A stretch of DNA of 37,979 nt from Candidatus Obscuribacter sp. GTDB lineage: Bacteria > Cyanobacteriota > Vampirovibrionia > Obscuribacterales > Obscuribacteraceae. Positions 30,289 to 37,979 of this stretch are shown in pieces. The stretch is taken from contig JADYXR010000108.1 of assembly GCA_021772095.1 (NCBI GenBank), positions 1-37,979 on the forward strand, read 5' to 3'. Within the stretch, counting starts at the first letter, position 1. Each line of letters opens with the position of its first letter. The notes under the pieces were generated by a model. The model had not been told where the DNA came from, did not search any database, and was given only the letters and a program-made list of their open reading frames with translations. The translations under genes and the position numbers were made by a program.

Positions 30289-31638
30289 TTACTTTCTGCG
30301 CGGCAGAATCAACTTCACTTTCACGAGCTCGGTTGGACGCGTACCCAGAGAAGAACTCAGGTCGGCTCCTGAAGACTGAGCGGCGGGCGGTTCAGCCTGC
30401 AGCGCGGACAGGGCAAGCGAGCGCCGAGCATCACGTTCCAGCCTCAAGCGCTTGAGAATCTCACCCCGGCGCTGCACCGCAACCGGCGCCGGGGGCGCGC
30501 CTTTGAAACGATGCAACATGAGCTCTGCCAACTGGCGAGCCACTTTCTGATAGCGTTTGAAGGGCTCGACCAGATAGCCCCAGCGCTTGTCGTGCGGATC
30601 GAGGTATGGCATCGACACGACACGAATGTGGAAGCGCGTCTCGAAATCGCAGGCTTCCCGGTAATACCAGGTCACCGAAGTGATCTCGAGAATGGTGTTG
30701 CACGTGGCGTCGAACTTCCAGTTCGGATTGTGCTTCGGTCCATAGCGCTTGAACAGCCAGTGCGGCTCTTTGTGCTTCACCTGCCAGTACTGTTTCCAGA
30801 TTCTGGTGGTGCCTGTGGCTTTGGGATAAAAACCGGCTGGAACGCGTTGCCGCGTGAACGGCCTGCGCCAGTTGTTCCAGTCGGCCAGATCCGTTAGCGT
30901 GTCGTCCGAAGCGAAGAAGTTGGGCGTCACCTGGTCGATGCGCACGGAACCGAGGTCGCTTGCGATCTGGTGAAACTCCAGGTCGGTGAAGACCAATCCG
31001 TGGTTGGTCACGTGAAATCCGAACAGTCGTCGTTTCGGATCATTGGCGATCTGCTTGACCAGCTCGATTTGCTCGGGCGTCAAGTGCCGCTGTTCCAGCG
31101 GTCGCCTGGACCCGTTTGGATCGTACAGATCGTCTTCGAACGTTCCTCGCACGGCATCCACAAGCCTGTAACCGCCACCGAGACAAGACTGCCCGCCATC
31201 GTACACATTGCAGTGATCGTAGGAGAGCAACAACTGGTCAGTGACCGAGTCATTGTCGAGCATCAGGCGACGAGCCCTGATGTAGTCGTCGAGGCTGCCG
31301 ACCGGATTGTCCAGGTCAATGCCAATACTGCCACCCTGTCCGTGACTTGCAAAACTAGGGCCATTACTGCCCTGACTGACCGGGCCAAGGTCGAAATCCG
31401 GGACGGAAGAGCCAGAGCCGGCTACGCTGAGAGACTGAGCGGTAATTGAACCGCCCTTGCTCCCACCGTGATGCCCGCCATGGTGTCCCCCGTGGTGCCC
31501 GCCGTGGTGACCGCCATGATGACCGCCACCGTGATGGCCGCCTCCGTGATCACCGCCGTGACCGTGTCCTCCGCCGTGACCTCCACCGCCGTGGCCACCA
31601 CCGTGACCTCCGCCGTCATGTCCATCTGGTCCACTCAT
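30289..31638 (-). CDS. His/Gly-repeat protein with an unrecognised conserved-looking body
   Basis: 449 residues from ATG 31638, which has GGAGG about eight bases upstream; the longest frame (31761) adds 41 residues. Residues about 7-62 are Gly/His-rich (repeats of G-G-H and H-H-G-G), likely to bind Zn, Ni or Cu ions. There is no signal peptide, so it is probably cytoplasmic. Residues about 70-100 are a Ser/Gly linker. The rest (about 105-400) is an ordinary folded region with many Trp, Tyr, Arg (ADWNNWRRPFTRQRVPAGFY; TWYYREACDFETRFHIRVV) and I do not recognise it. A basic Pro/Ala-rich tail ends LILPRRK. Metal storage or delivery is one idea; the body suggests an enzymatic or RNA-related role. 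It is unresolved. Confidence 0.7.
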   Translation of the reverse strand: MSGPDGHDGGGHGGGHGGGGHGGGHGHGGDHGGGHHGGGHHGGHHGGHHGGHHGGHHGGSKGGSITAQSLSVAGSGSSVPDFDLGPVSQGSNGPSFASHGQGGSIGIDLDNPVGSLDDYIRARRLMLDNDSVTDQLLLSYDHCNVYDGGQSCLGGGYRLVDAVRGTFEDDLYDPNGSRRPLEQRHLTPEQIELVKQIANDPKRRLFGFHVTNHGLVFTDLEFHQIASDLGSVRIDQVTPNFFASDDTLTDLADWNNWRRPFTRQRVPAGFYPKATGTTRIWKQYWQVKHKEPHWLFKRYGPKHNPNWKFDATCNTILEITSVTWYYREACDFETRFHIRVVSMPYLDPHDKRWGYLVEPFKRYQKVARQLAELMLHRFKGAPPAPVAVQRRGEILKRLRLERDARRSLALSALQAEPPAAQSSGADLSSSLGTRPTELVKVKLILPRRK

Positions 31639-31738
31639 ATATTTATCCTCCAGTACATTTCGAGGTAGAAGCCTCGAAGAAGATTTGGAATTTAAGCCTG
31701 CCACTCGATTGAGCCGAGGTAAAGAATAAAGTTTCAAA

Positions 31739-31782
31739 GAACGCCTGCCTGACGGACCCAAACCCGGTCGCCCGTCAGGCAG
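31739..31782 (-). terminator. Possible terminator downstream of pepA
   Basis: CTGCCTGACGG (31745-31755) pairs perfectly with CCGTCAGGCAG (31772-31782), loop 16 bases. On the minus strand it is followed by GCGTTCTTTG, a modest T-run. It lies next to palindrome copy 8. Confidence 0.5.
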
Positions 31783-31792
31783 TACGCGATTA

Positions 31793-31820
31793 TATTTTCA
31801 ACCGCTAGCGGTTGAAAATA
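31793..31820. repeat. Dispersed palindrome copy 8 (28 bp, perfect)
   Basis: TATTTTCAACCGCT plus its exact reverse complement, centred between 31806 and 31807. It is 19 bases beyond the stop of pepA (31840), with the hairpin at 31745-31782 immediately downstream. Confidence 0.9.
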
Positions 31821-31839
31821 CACACAGAACAACCGCCCC

Positions 31840-33366
31840 TTACTTGACAGCCAGCGACTCGGCCAGCGCCACCGCAGTGCGCACACCCCAGCCGGTCGCG
31901 CCCTTCGGGTCGATGCCCAAAGAACGCTCGCGCCAGGCCACACCGGCGATGTCGACGTGCACCCAATCGATCTCCTCGCCCGCGAACTCCCGGATAAACC
32001 AGGCCGCAGTCGTGGAACCGGCACCGCCACCACCTGAATTCTTCAGGTCGGCGATGTCCGTTTCGTTGGCCTTACGCAGCTCTTCCCACATCGGGATGTC
32101 GATCATGAGCTCGCCAACCGTCGCACCTGCCTTCACCACTTTCTGGGTGAAGTCCGGGTGGTTGCCGAAAGCGGCTGCACCGATGTCACCGGAAATCGAC
32201 TTGACCGCACCGGTCAGAGTGGCGAAATCGACGATGCGCTTGGCGCCGCGCCGTTTGGCAAACTCGATGGCGTCGGCCAGGGTCAAACGACCTTCGCCGT
32301 CGGTGTTGTCGATTTCGACCGACAGACCCTTCATCGTGCCGATCACGTCGCCGGGCTTGAAGGACTTGCCGTCAGGCATGTTCTCGGTGGCAGCCATTAC
32401 CACCTTGACGGAGATCGGCAGGTTGAGCGCCGCAATCGCCTGGATCGCACCGAGCACAGCCGCACCACCAGCCATGTCGCGCTTCATGTTGCGCATGCCG
32501 TCAGCCGGCTTGAGGTCGAGACCACCGGAGTCGAACGTCACCGACTTGCCGATCAGACAGAGCGTCTCTGTGGTCGGACCAGTCTCGGGAGTGTAGTCCA
32601 GCTCGATCAGAACCGGAGCTTCCGAGGAGCCGCGCGCAACAGCGAGGAGCGCATGCGCACCCATCTGTTCCAGGCGCTTGCCCCAGAAGTAGTTGCCAGT
32701 GATCAGCCCCTTGCTGCGTGCCACCACACCCTTGGCGGCCTCCATCAGCTTGAAGGGCGTCAGGTGTCCGGCGGGCATGGTAACCAGATCACGGGCGAGC
32801 GTGACGCCGGAGGCCAACGAGCGACCAGCAGCCAGTCCGTCCTTGAGCTTAGACGCCACCGCTAGCGGTGCGTGCACCTTGAGCGTCCTGACGTTGAAGT
32901 CGCCCTTGGGATTGGAGTGGGCGGTCTTGTAGTGCTTCTGGTTGTGATCGATGAGCACGGCGTAGCAGCCAAGAAGGCGCCCCAGCTCATACGGATCGAC
33001 ACCCAGAGCCAGAACCGGCTCGGCGTCGAAAACCACGTCAGCCGACTTGGTTTCCTTGGCTTTGCGATAAGCCTTGGCAAGCGCGTCTTTCAGCGAGTTG
33101 AGCGAGAACGTGCCTCGGTCACCAACGCCAAGCAAAAGAACCGACCCGGACAGGGCGCTCCTGTCGGCGAAGTAGCTGAGCAACTGCCCGGACTTGCCGG
33201 CAAACTCCTGCTCAGACGCGGCGCGCATCAGGGACGTTTGACCCAGAGCAGCCAGCGAACGTGTTTTCGGGGCAACACCAGACTGAAAGTCGTCTGCAAA
33301 ACAAGCAATAATAAGCAGACCAGACCCGGTCTGGGGTCGGCCGCTGGTATCGATTAGAAATTTCAT
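31840..33366 (-). CDS. pepA: Leucyl aminopeptidase (M17)
   Basis: 508 residues, the family's usual length. It removes N-terminal residues from peptides in the cytoplasm, with two metal ions, and some PepA proteins also bind DNA. The N-terminal domain leads to ARDLVTMPAGHLTP, then GKSVTFDSGGLDLKPADGMRNMKRDMAGGAAVLG and the signature NTDGEGRLTLADAIEFA, with a following DFATLTGA. The start is ATG 33366, where MKFLIDTS begins a typical macro-domain-like N-terminal strand; the longest frame (33462) adds 32 low-complexity residues. A GCAA-loop hairpin lies in its leader (33388-33405). The MscS-like gene is upstream. Confidence 0.95.
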   Translation of the reverse strand: MKFLIDTSGRPQTGSGLLIIACFADDFQSGVAPKTRSLAALGQTSLMRAASEQEFAGKSGQLLSYFADRSALSGSVLLLGVGDRGTFSLNSLKDALAKAYRKAKETKSADVVFDAEPVLALGVDPYELGRLLGCYAVLIDHNQKHYKTAHSNPKGDFNVRTLKVHAPLAVASKLKDGLAAGRSLASGVTLARDLVTMPAGHLTPFKLMEAAKGVVARSKGLITGNYFWGKRLEQMGAHALLAVARGSSEAPVLIELDYTPETGPTTETLCLIGKSVTFDSGGLDLKPADGMRNMKRDMAGGAAVLGAIQAIAALNLPISVKVVMAATENMPDGKSFKPGDVIGTMKGLSVEIDNTDGEGRLTLADAIEFAKRRGAKRIVDFATLTGAVKSISGDIGAAAFGNHPDFTQKVVKAGATVGELMIDIPMWEELRKANETDIADLKNSGGGGAGSTTAAWFIREFAGEEIDWVHVDIAGVAWRERSLGIDPKGATGWGVRTAVALAESLAVK

Positions 33367-33387
33367 ATTGGTTTCTTTCGGGATTTG

Positions 33388-33405
33388 GCGCCTCGCAAGA
33401 GGCGC
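33388..33405 (-). promoter_or_regulatory. Leader hairpin before pepA
   Basis: GCGCCTC (33388-33394) pairs with GAGGCGC (33399-33405), loop GCAA on the plus strand. It is 22-39 bases before the ATG of pepA and is not followed by a T-run, so it is more likely structure in the 5' leader than a terminator. Confidence 0.35.
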
Positions 33406-33517
33406 GGTTACAGAGTGGTGCCGCAACAAACTCCCTGCCGGTTCGACCGACGACTGAAGCATATGCGGCTAGTCGGCTGTTAAGACAGCCGCTGCAAAAT
33501 CAAAGCAACACAGCGAC

Positions 33518-34315
33518 TCACTGCTGGGGCGGAACGCCTCCATCTTTCTCGGCACCCTTGCCCGCACCGTCGGCGGTACCGTCGGTTGCAATCGTGGCCG
33601 CGACAGGCGCAACCACCGAGTCCTCCTTACCAGCACCGCCAGCGGTGACACCGGCAGGGCAAGTAATCGCACTGCCTGTAGTGGCGGGTGAGCCTCCGGC
33701 TTTGGTGACCTTGACGGGCCTGGACCAGACTTCACGGTTCGGCACGGTGTACGTGCCGTCGGCGGTGTCCAACACGGTGAGAACGTAACCGATGTCGGTG
33801 ACTTTGCCCTTCACGGCAACGCCGACAAGCTCAATGTCGTCTCCGACACAGAACTTGGGGCGAAAGTTGAGCAGCACGCCGGCGATGAAGTCGTTGGCGA
33901 TACCCTGCAGTGCAAGCGCGATTGCCGCACCGAACAGACCAAAGCCGACGACCAGTTTAGACAGGAAGTCCGGCGCGATGAAGCTGACGCCGACGATAAT
34001 CACGACCACCCAATAGAGCAACAGCACGGCGCGAGAGACGATTCGACGTCCCCGTTCGTCGGCGTGGCTGAGATTGAGCGCCTTGTCCAGACCCACTTTC
34101 ATGGGGTCGTACAAGAGATTCATCAGGCAAATGAAAATCAGCCCGACGCAAATGTTGGCGGTGTAGGGCACAAGACCCTGCGCGTAGCTTTTGAACAAGT
34201 CGATGACCTGTTTTTGAACGGCAGCGCTGAGAACATCCGTACCAGCAATCAAGCTGGCCAGACCGAAAACGATGATGAGCGGAATTAGCTTCCGTGGTTT
34301 CAAGTGTTTGAACAT
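33518..34315 (-). CDS. MscS-type small-conductance mechanosensitive channel
   Basis: 265 residues from ATG 34315, which has AGGAAGG just upstream; the longest frame (34462) adds 49 residues with no support. Three membrane helices (about 10-30, 50-75 and 80-125) end in the pore helix GFGLFGAAIALALQGIANDFIAGVL, the MscS TM3 pattern (Gly/Ala-rich), followed by the family's beta domain (FCVGDDIELVGVAVKGKVTDIGY, TYTVPNREVWSRPV). It protects against hypo-osmotic shock. The cytoplasmic vestibule is short; the last 70 residues are Gly/Ala/Thr-rich and low-complexity. pepA lies 151 bases downstream. Confidence 0.9.
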   Translation of the reverse strand: MFKHLKPRKLIPLIIVFGLASLIAGTDVLSAAVQKQVIDLFKSYAQGLVPYTANICVGLIFICLMNLLYDPMKVGLDKALNLSHADERGRRIVSRAVLLLYWVVVIIVGVSFIAPDFLSKLVVGFGLFGAAIALALQGIANDFIAGVLLNFRPKFCVGDDIELVGVAVKGKVTDIGYVLTVLDTADGTYTVPNREVWSRPVKVTKAGGSPATTGSAITCPAGVTAGGAGKEDSVVAPVAATIATDGTADGAGKGAEKDGGVPPQQ

Positions 34316-34903
34316 AAATCCTTCCTGGGTTCCTGGGTTACAGGTAATCACCATTGCGGCGACGGGGAAATCGTTCTTCGACTTAACGCGAAAGTTCGGT
34401 TGTGCGTTCAAAACGCGCAACACGAGCAGTTCGTGGATGAAAGACCCTGGACCGGCAAGCAAAAATCTTCAAAACCGTGCATCACTACCACCTTTTCGGG
34501 CGAGTTTGTGAGCTGTTGTCGGTTGTTGAAACAATGCCTGGGTTTAGTACCAAGATCCTCAGTGAAATCGAATTAGATGCAATACAAACTAAAAGAAACA
34601 GGGAATTGAATTCAACGCTGGTAAGAGCTCATGAGCTTATAATTCGTTCCTCTTTGATACTTTAATTAAAGCGTTATTTTTATACGCTGCGCTAGTTAAC
34701 GCAGTAAACCCGCTTGACATCAAGATCTTGACGAAAAGTGTGCGAGTTCGCGCTAAATCAAATTCAGGAAAGCCACTACCCGGGCTGTTGCCAAGAAGCG
34801 CTAGCTTCATACACTCGGCAACAAAACCAAAGGATCTCACGTCGAACCAGCACCACTGCTACCATAGCTAGAGCCAGTATTCAAAACCAGGGAGCACACT
34901 GCT
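34316..34903. other. Intergenic region between MscS-like gene and phosphotransferase
   Basis: Open frames on both strands here are short and unlike proteins. A 12-bp palindrome TCAAGATCTTGA lies at 34720-34731, directly after a TTGACA (34714-34719) that has no partner -10 box at 17 bases. CTGCG...CGCAG near 34688-34705 is a small hairpin. I find nothing else to annotate. Confidence 0.4.
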
Positions 34904-35884
34904 TTGCCAGGTCCCCAAGAAGATCCATCACTAAAACTGTTAAATCCGGCTCCGGAAGCGAAGCTTGAGAGTTGGCTGGCTGAATTTTTTGGCAAGCCTG
35001 TCTCGATCATAGATCGCGAACTCTTGCGCCACCGGGATTTGAGCTATGTCGAACGCCTGAAATTCAATGAGTGCCTGCCGGAATCGCTGATTTACAAACA
35101 AGTTTTGCCACCCTGGGATATCGAACAGGACCTGCATGAACGCATCCTGATTCCATCAATTGCCAGCTCTGCTCAGCTCTATATGACCGCCCACCATGGT
35201 GCTGTCACAGCCATGTTTCTGGAAGATCTGGGCGGCGTCAACTTGAAAGAGCAAGCCGTCGATACAAAAACCGCCAAGCAATTGGGCGAAGACATCGCTC
35301 GCATGCACCGCGCCTATTCCTATCGCACTGACGAACTGATTCAGATGAATGTTTTGCGTTCGCTGACACCAATCGATTACGAAACCTTTTTTGCCGAGGT
35401 CACGGATCAACTTTTGCAGTGGAAAGACATAAACGAAGCAGATGCCCAGGCTGTTAAAACCGCAGCCCGCATGATTGCCCAGCGCCTGGCCGGCGAACCG
35501 ATTTCATTAGTGCACGGCGATTTATACGCGGAAAATATCATCACACAAAACGGTCGGCTGTTTTTGATCGACTGGTCCTGGTTCACTTTGATCGGCGTGC
35601 CGACAATGGATTTGGCCAGTCTGATTTCAAATCACGATAAAAACGGACAGCTTCGCGACCACAGCGAAGTAATTCTAGAAGCATATTGCTTCGAATCTGG
35701 TCGCAAAACAGAAGATGTTCAATCCGCGCTTCCTTACGCTGCCGTACTTGAACGCATGCTGTTTCTGTACTGGTTGGTAGTTCGAAAGTCCATGGGGATT
35801 TTAGGAACAACAGTCGGTCCGGTGGAAAACTTGATGCGTCTTGTCACCGATGACATTATCGCCAGCAGCCGCGACTGGAGCTAA
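34904..35884 (+). CDS. Aminoglycoside/choline-kinase-fold phosphotransferase
   Basis: 326 residues from a TTG with GGGAG nine bases upstream. Residues H204-G-D206 and N211 (HGDLYAENII) form the catalytic loop of the APH/protein-kinase-like fold, and D223 in LIDWSW is the metal-binding Asp (the usual form is IDWE or IDWD). The N-terminal lobe is poorly defined: FLEDLGG (105-111) is the typical hinge. Such enzymes phosphorylate small metabolites such as choline, homoserine or sugars; the substrate is not evident and no antibiotic-resistance role is implied. It is monocistronic in appearance. Confidence 0.85.
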   Translation: MPGPQEDPSLKLLNPAPEAKLESWLAEFFGKPVSIIDRELLRHRDLSYVERLKFNECLPESLIYKQVLPPWDIEQDLHERILIPSIASSAQLYMTAHHGAVTAMFLEDLGGVNLKEQAVDTKTAKQLGEDIARMHRAYSYRTDELIQMNVLRSLTPIDYETFFAEVTDQLLQWKDINEADAQAVKTAARMIAQRLAGEPISLVHGDLYAENIITQNGRLFLIDWSWFTLIGVPTMDLASLISNHDKNGQLRDHSEVILEAYCFESGRKTEDVQSALPYAAVLERMLFLYWLVVRKSMGILGTTVGPVENLMRLVTDDIIASSRDWS

Positions 35885-36085
35885 CGCTGAACACTAGACC
35901 ACCACTACCTGTGGTGCCAAACGCACAAGCAAAAGCAGCCACTGACGCCTCTTGAACGTAAAGTTGCAGTCGCCGCTCTCAACGGCGCGCCACCATATGC
36001 GACACCAACCGACAAGCGCTTAAAACCTGCAAGAGGAGTGCACTGATACAGCGCGTCTCCTAAATTGAAACTGCAGACGCGCCAG

Positions 36086-37189
36086 TTAGAACTTCCAATA
36101 AGGAGCCATCGTCAGTCGTTCTGCCCCTGCGGTAGTGACCACCAGATCGTCTTCTATTCGAACGCCACCGACGCCGTCAATATAAATCCCAGGTTCATCA
36201 GTGAACACCGCGCCAACATCGAGCGGCGCATGTTCATAATCGAACGGATCGTGCGCTTCCAGCCCGAGACTATGTCCAAGCCCATGCGAAAAGTATTTAC
36301 CGTAGCCCTTTTCCTGGATGTAATCACGGGCGACTTTGTCGTAATCACGATACATAATCCCTGGTTTAAGAGCCTTGCGCGCGGCCTGATTGGCGGCAAG
36401 AACGATATTGTAAATCTCCTTCATTTTGGCTGTAGGAGCCTTTCCTGGAACGAATACAGTGCGAGTGATATCGGAACAGTAGCCACCACAGAAGACACCA
36501 CCGAAATCCATCACCACTGGTTCTCCGGATTTCAATTTACGTTCGCCTGTGGCATGGTGCGGAATAGCCGAATTAGGTCCGGAAGCGACGATCGAACTGA
36601 AACTGTTATCGACCGCTCCGTGTTTTCTCAAGCGCATGTCGATCTCAAACGCGATGTCGTTCTCGGTCATTCCTGGCTGCATCAGTGCCACCACTTCCTC
36701 ATAGACCTTGCTGGTGGCTTTGCAAGCAGCGCGTAACTGCGCGATTTCACCAGCTTCTTTATACTGCCGAAGCTCTTCCACCAGACCAGTTGTGGCTACC
36801 AGAGTCGCTTTCAAGTCCTTCTGCCAGTCTTGCCAAATCTGGTGCGGCAGTCGGTGGGACTCAAATCCAACCTTGCTCTTGGCTGTGAGTCCGGCGATTG
36901 CCAGTGCCTGATTGATCGCCCCGGAAACTTTATTGCCGCGCTCAATTTTGACGAGCTCAAATTGTTTAGCCTCAATCTTGCAGCGCGCCCAGTAACGTGC
37001 GTCGGCAACTATCAGAGCCTTATCCGCCGTGACAAGAACAACGGCAGTCGAGCCCCCAAAGCCACTCAGATAAAGCACGTTCTGATTATTCGGCTGCGTC
37101 GATTGACCCGATTCATTGACCCGCAACAGTAAACCTTTGATTTTTGCCTTGGGCAGGGCCGCCTGCAATCTCTTCAATCGTTTATTCAT
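36086..37189 (-). CDS. M24 metallopeptidase (Xaa-Pro aminopeptidase/dipeptidase type)
   Basis: 367 residues. The creatinase-like N-terminal domain (about 1-145) is followed by a pita-bread fold with the five metal ligands D228 (VVMDFGG), D240 (CSDITRT), H306 (HGLGHSLGL), E332 (TDEPGIY) and E346 (VRIEDD), so it is probably active. It cleaves peptides with proline at the second position in the cytoplasm. AAGGCGG precedes both a GTG (37192) and the ATG (37189); I use the ATG. PepP versus PepQ cannot be told from sequence alone. The 35885-36085 gap after it has only a small CACCAC/GTGGTG hairpin at 35900-35916. Confidence 0.92.
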   Translation of the reverse strand: MNKRLKRLQAALPKAKIKGLLLRVNESGQSTQPNNQNVLYLSGFGGSTAVVLVTADKALIVADARYWARCKIEAKQFELVKIERGNKVSGAINQALAIAGLTAKSKVGFESHRLPHQIWQDWQKDLKATLVATTGLVEELRQYKEAGEIAQLRAACKATSKVYEEVVALMQPGMTENDIAFEIDMRLRKHGAVDNSFSSIVASGPNSAIPHHATGERKLKSGEPVVMDFGGVFCGGYCSDITRTVFVPGKAPTAKMKEIYNIVLAANQAARKALKPGIMYRDYDKVARDYIQEKGYGKYFSHGLGHSLGLEAHDPFDYEHAPLDVGAVFTDEPGIYIDGVGGVRIEDDLVVTTAGAERLTMAPYWKF

Positions 37190-37279
37190 CACGTTTCCGC
37201 CTTGTTCCCTGGAGTGGAATTACTCTAGCAGAACAAAACAAAGTCAGATCACCGGCTTCAGTTGTCACGCAATTGGCTG

Positions 37280-37804
37280 TCAAACAATCTGCAATTTAAT
37301 TTCGCGAAAAATGGCGTCAATAAACGTTTTCAACGACTGGTCCAGTAAAAGTTCAATGCCATATCGATACGATCCATCGTAAAACTTCGAGACGCGCTGA
37401 TAACTGCCACTGGGAGCGATGGCGAATCCTTTGTTTCGGGCTTCGTCAAATAGAACAATCCGATCGAAGTCGTCGACTCGAAAAGCCACTGATTTCAGTC
37501 CTTGAGATTGCAAAACTTTGACCACGAGCGTGACGACTTCTCGCAATTCAGAATTGGTCAAGTCACACATCACCCTGATCATGTCCGCACTATCGCCCAC
37601 GGAAACATCCGCGTGCAGGCGTTCGGCAAATTTGTTGATGCGAAACCGCCTGGCCGCACCGTTTTCCGATGAAGCGCGCTCAAGCGACTCTCCGAGCAAT
37701 GTCCGCATTTGGGCTTCCGTCCATTCGGCGACTGTCGGCAAGACAGCCTCACTGGCCGCAACAGGTGTTGCGTCTGCCGGACAAAGTTCAAGTGTCTCGT
37801 CCAT
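37280..37804 (-). CDS. Protein of unknown function, 174 aa
   Basis: ATG 37804 is preceded by CAGGAGAATCC, a good RBS. The chain starts with an acidic/Ala-rich segment, then a helix (VAEWTEAQMRTLLGESLERA), then strands and helices typical of a compact alpha/beta domain (RINKFAERLHADVSVGDSADMIRVM; ELREVVTLVVKVLQSQGLKSVAFRVDDFDRIVLF). No signal peptide or membrane segment. I do not recognise the family. It is 91 bases upstream of the M24 peptidase on the same strand, so cotranscription is possible. The remaining bases to the window edge (37805-37979) show no gene. Confidence 0.6.
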   Translation of the reverse strand: MDETLELCPADATPVAASEAVLPTVAEWTEAQMRTLLGESLERASSENGAARRFRINKFAERLHADVSVGDSADMIRVMCDLTNSELREVVTLVVKVLQSQGLKSVAFRVDDFDRIVLFDEARNKGFAIAPSGSYQRVSKFYDGSYRYGIELLLDQSLKTFIDAIFREIKLQIV

Positions 37805-37979
37805 GGATTCTCCTGAGCTCGAAAGAAAACAAACACGTTTAAGTGCGAAGCCTGAGCCTGGGAATGCCTGGTGGTTTTTGTTGACGTTCTCTCCGCCCTG
37901 AAGGACGTGAGATTCTTGCTCCGAGGCAATTTAGCCCAGTATCAAGCGAGCCCGGTGCGCCCCACCGTTGATATCAGAA

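Noticed and set aside
32857..32870. CACCGCTAGCGGTG inside pepA, sharing the 12-bp core of the dispersed palindrome
   Set aside because: The TTTTCA arms are missing and it is in conserved pepA coding sequence. I treat it as coincidence.
34798..34811. AAGCGCTAGCTT-like sequence with the same CTAG core
   Set aside because: The arms are not those of the repeat and the symmetry is broken after a few bases.
1..37979. tRNA or rRNA genes
   Set aside because: I searched by eye for T-arm GTTCGAAT/GTTCAAAT patterns with a matching acceptor stem and for rRNA motifs and found none; the TTCGAATC at about 5873-5880 has no acceptor or anticodon arm. A tRNAscan run would be decisive.

Overview
The window is a gene-dense stretch of bacterial chromosome with no rRNA, tRNA, CRISPR array, insertion sequence or phage module that I could recognise. 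Housekeeping genes (mnmG, pyrB, pyrC, pepA) sit among many small secreted, repeat-rich or TPR proteins of unknown function. A cyanobacterial-side lineage, possibly the non-photosynthetic Melainabacteria/Vampirovibrionia group, is my guess. It rests on a PsbP-like secreted protein, five copies of the HIP1 octamer GCGATCGC where about 0.6 would be expected by chance, and the abundance of TPR and low-complexity exported proteins. No marker gene settles it.

Layout. 1-3.4 kb: exported low-complexity proteins, including an edge-truncated protein of Asn-Pro-Gly-rich decapeptide-like repeats and a TPR/Ser-rich protein with a 99-bp tandem repeat. 3.5-8.9 kb: an orphan SUKH-type protein, a DUF2157-like membrane protein, TPR and secreted proteins, and an XRE regulator. 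9-14.7 kb: a two-LysM protein behind a near-consensus promoter, a ferritin-like diiron protein, a PsbP-like protein and a large protein with four MshEN-like modules plus TPRs. 14.9-18.8 kb: mnmG coupled to a secreted protein, a PCYCGC-type protein and a DprA-type winged-helix fragment. 19.1-22.7 kb: an M48 protease, a DCC-like protein, a MurF-like protein without a P-loop, and two small genes ending in a strong terminator. 22.8-26.9 kb: a pyrB-pyrC operon, a membrane protein coupled to a P-loop kinase, and a GNAT with a histone H1-like tail. 27.1-34.3 kb, all on the minus strand: a CPA2 antiporter with a small membrane partner, a PP2C phosphatase, a His/Gly-repeat protein, pepA and an MscS-like channel. 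34.9-37.8 kb: a phosphotransferase, an M24 peptidase and an unknown protein.

The most striking non-genic signal is a dispersed perfect palindrome: arms TTTTCAACCG, core CTAG, then the complementary arm, often extended to 26-32 bp. There are eight copies plus one remnant in 38 kb, roughly one per 4.7 kb. Most lie just 3' of genes, several next to an independent terminator, and one is translated as the C-terminus of the ferritin-like protein (residues FQPLAVEN). I consider this the best candidate for an undescribed element.

Several gene starts were moved from the longest open frame to a start supported by a ribosome binding site, promoter or signal peptide: the LysM gene, mnmG, pyrB, the P-loop kinase, the His/Gly protein, pepA and the MscS-like gene. 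Three genes (10946, 22892, 25301) have a -10 box ending 7-9 bases before the ATG and no clear Shine-Dalgarno, which suggests leaderless mRNAs.
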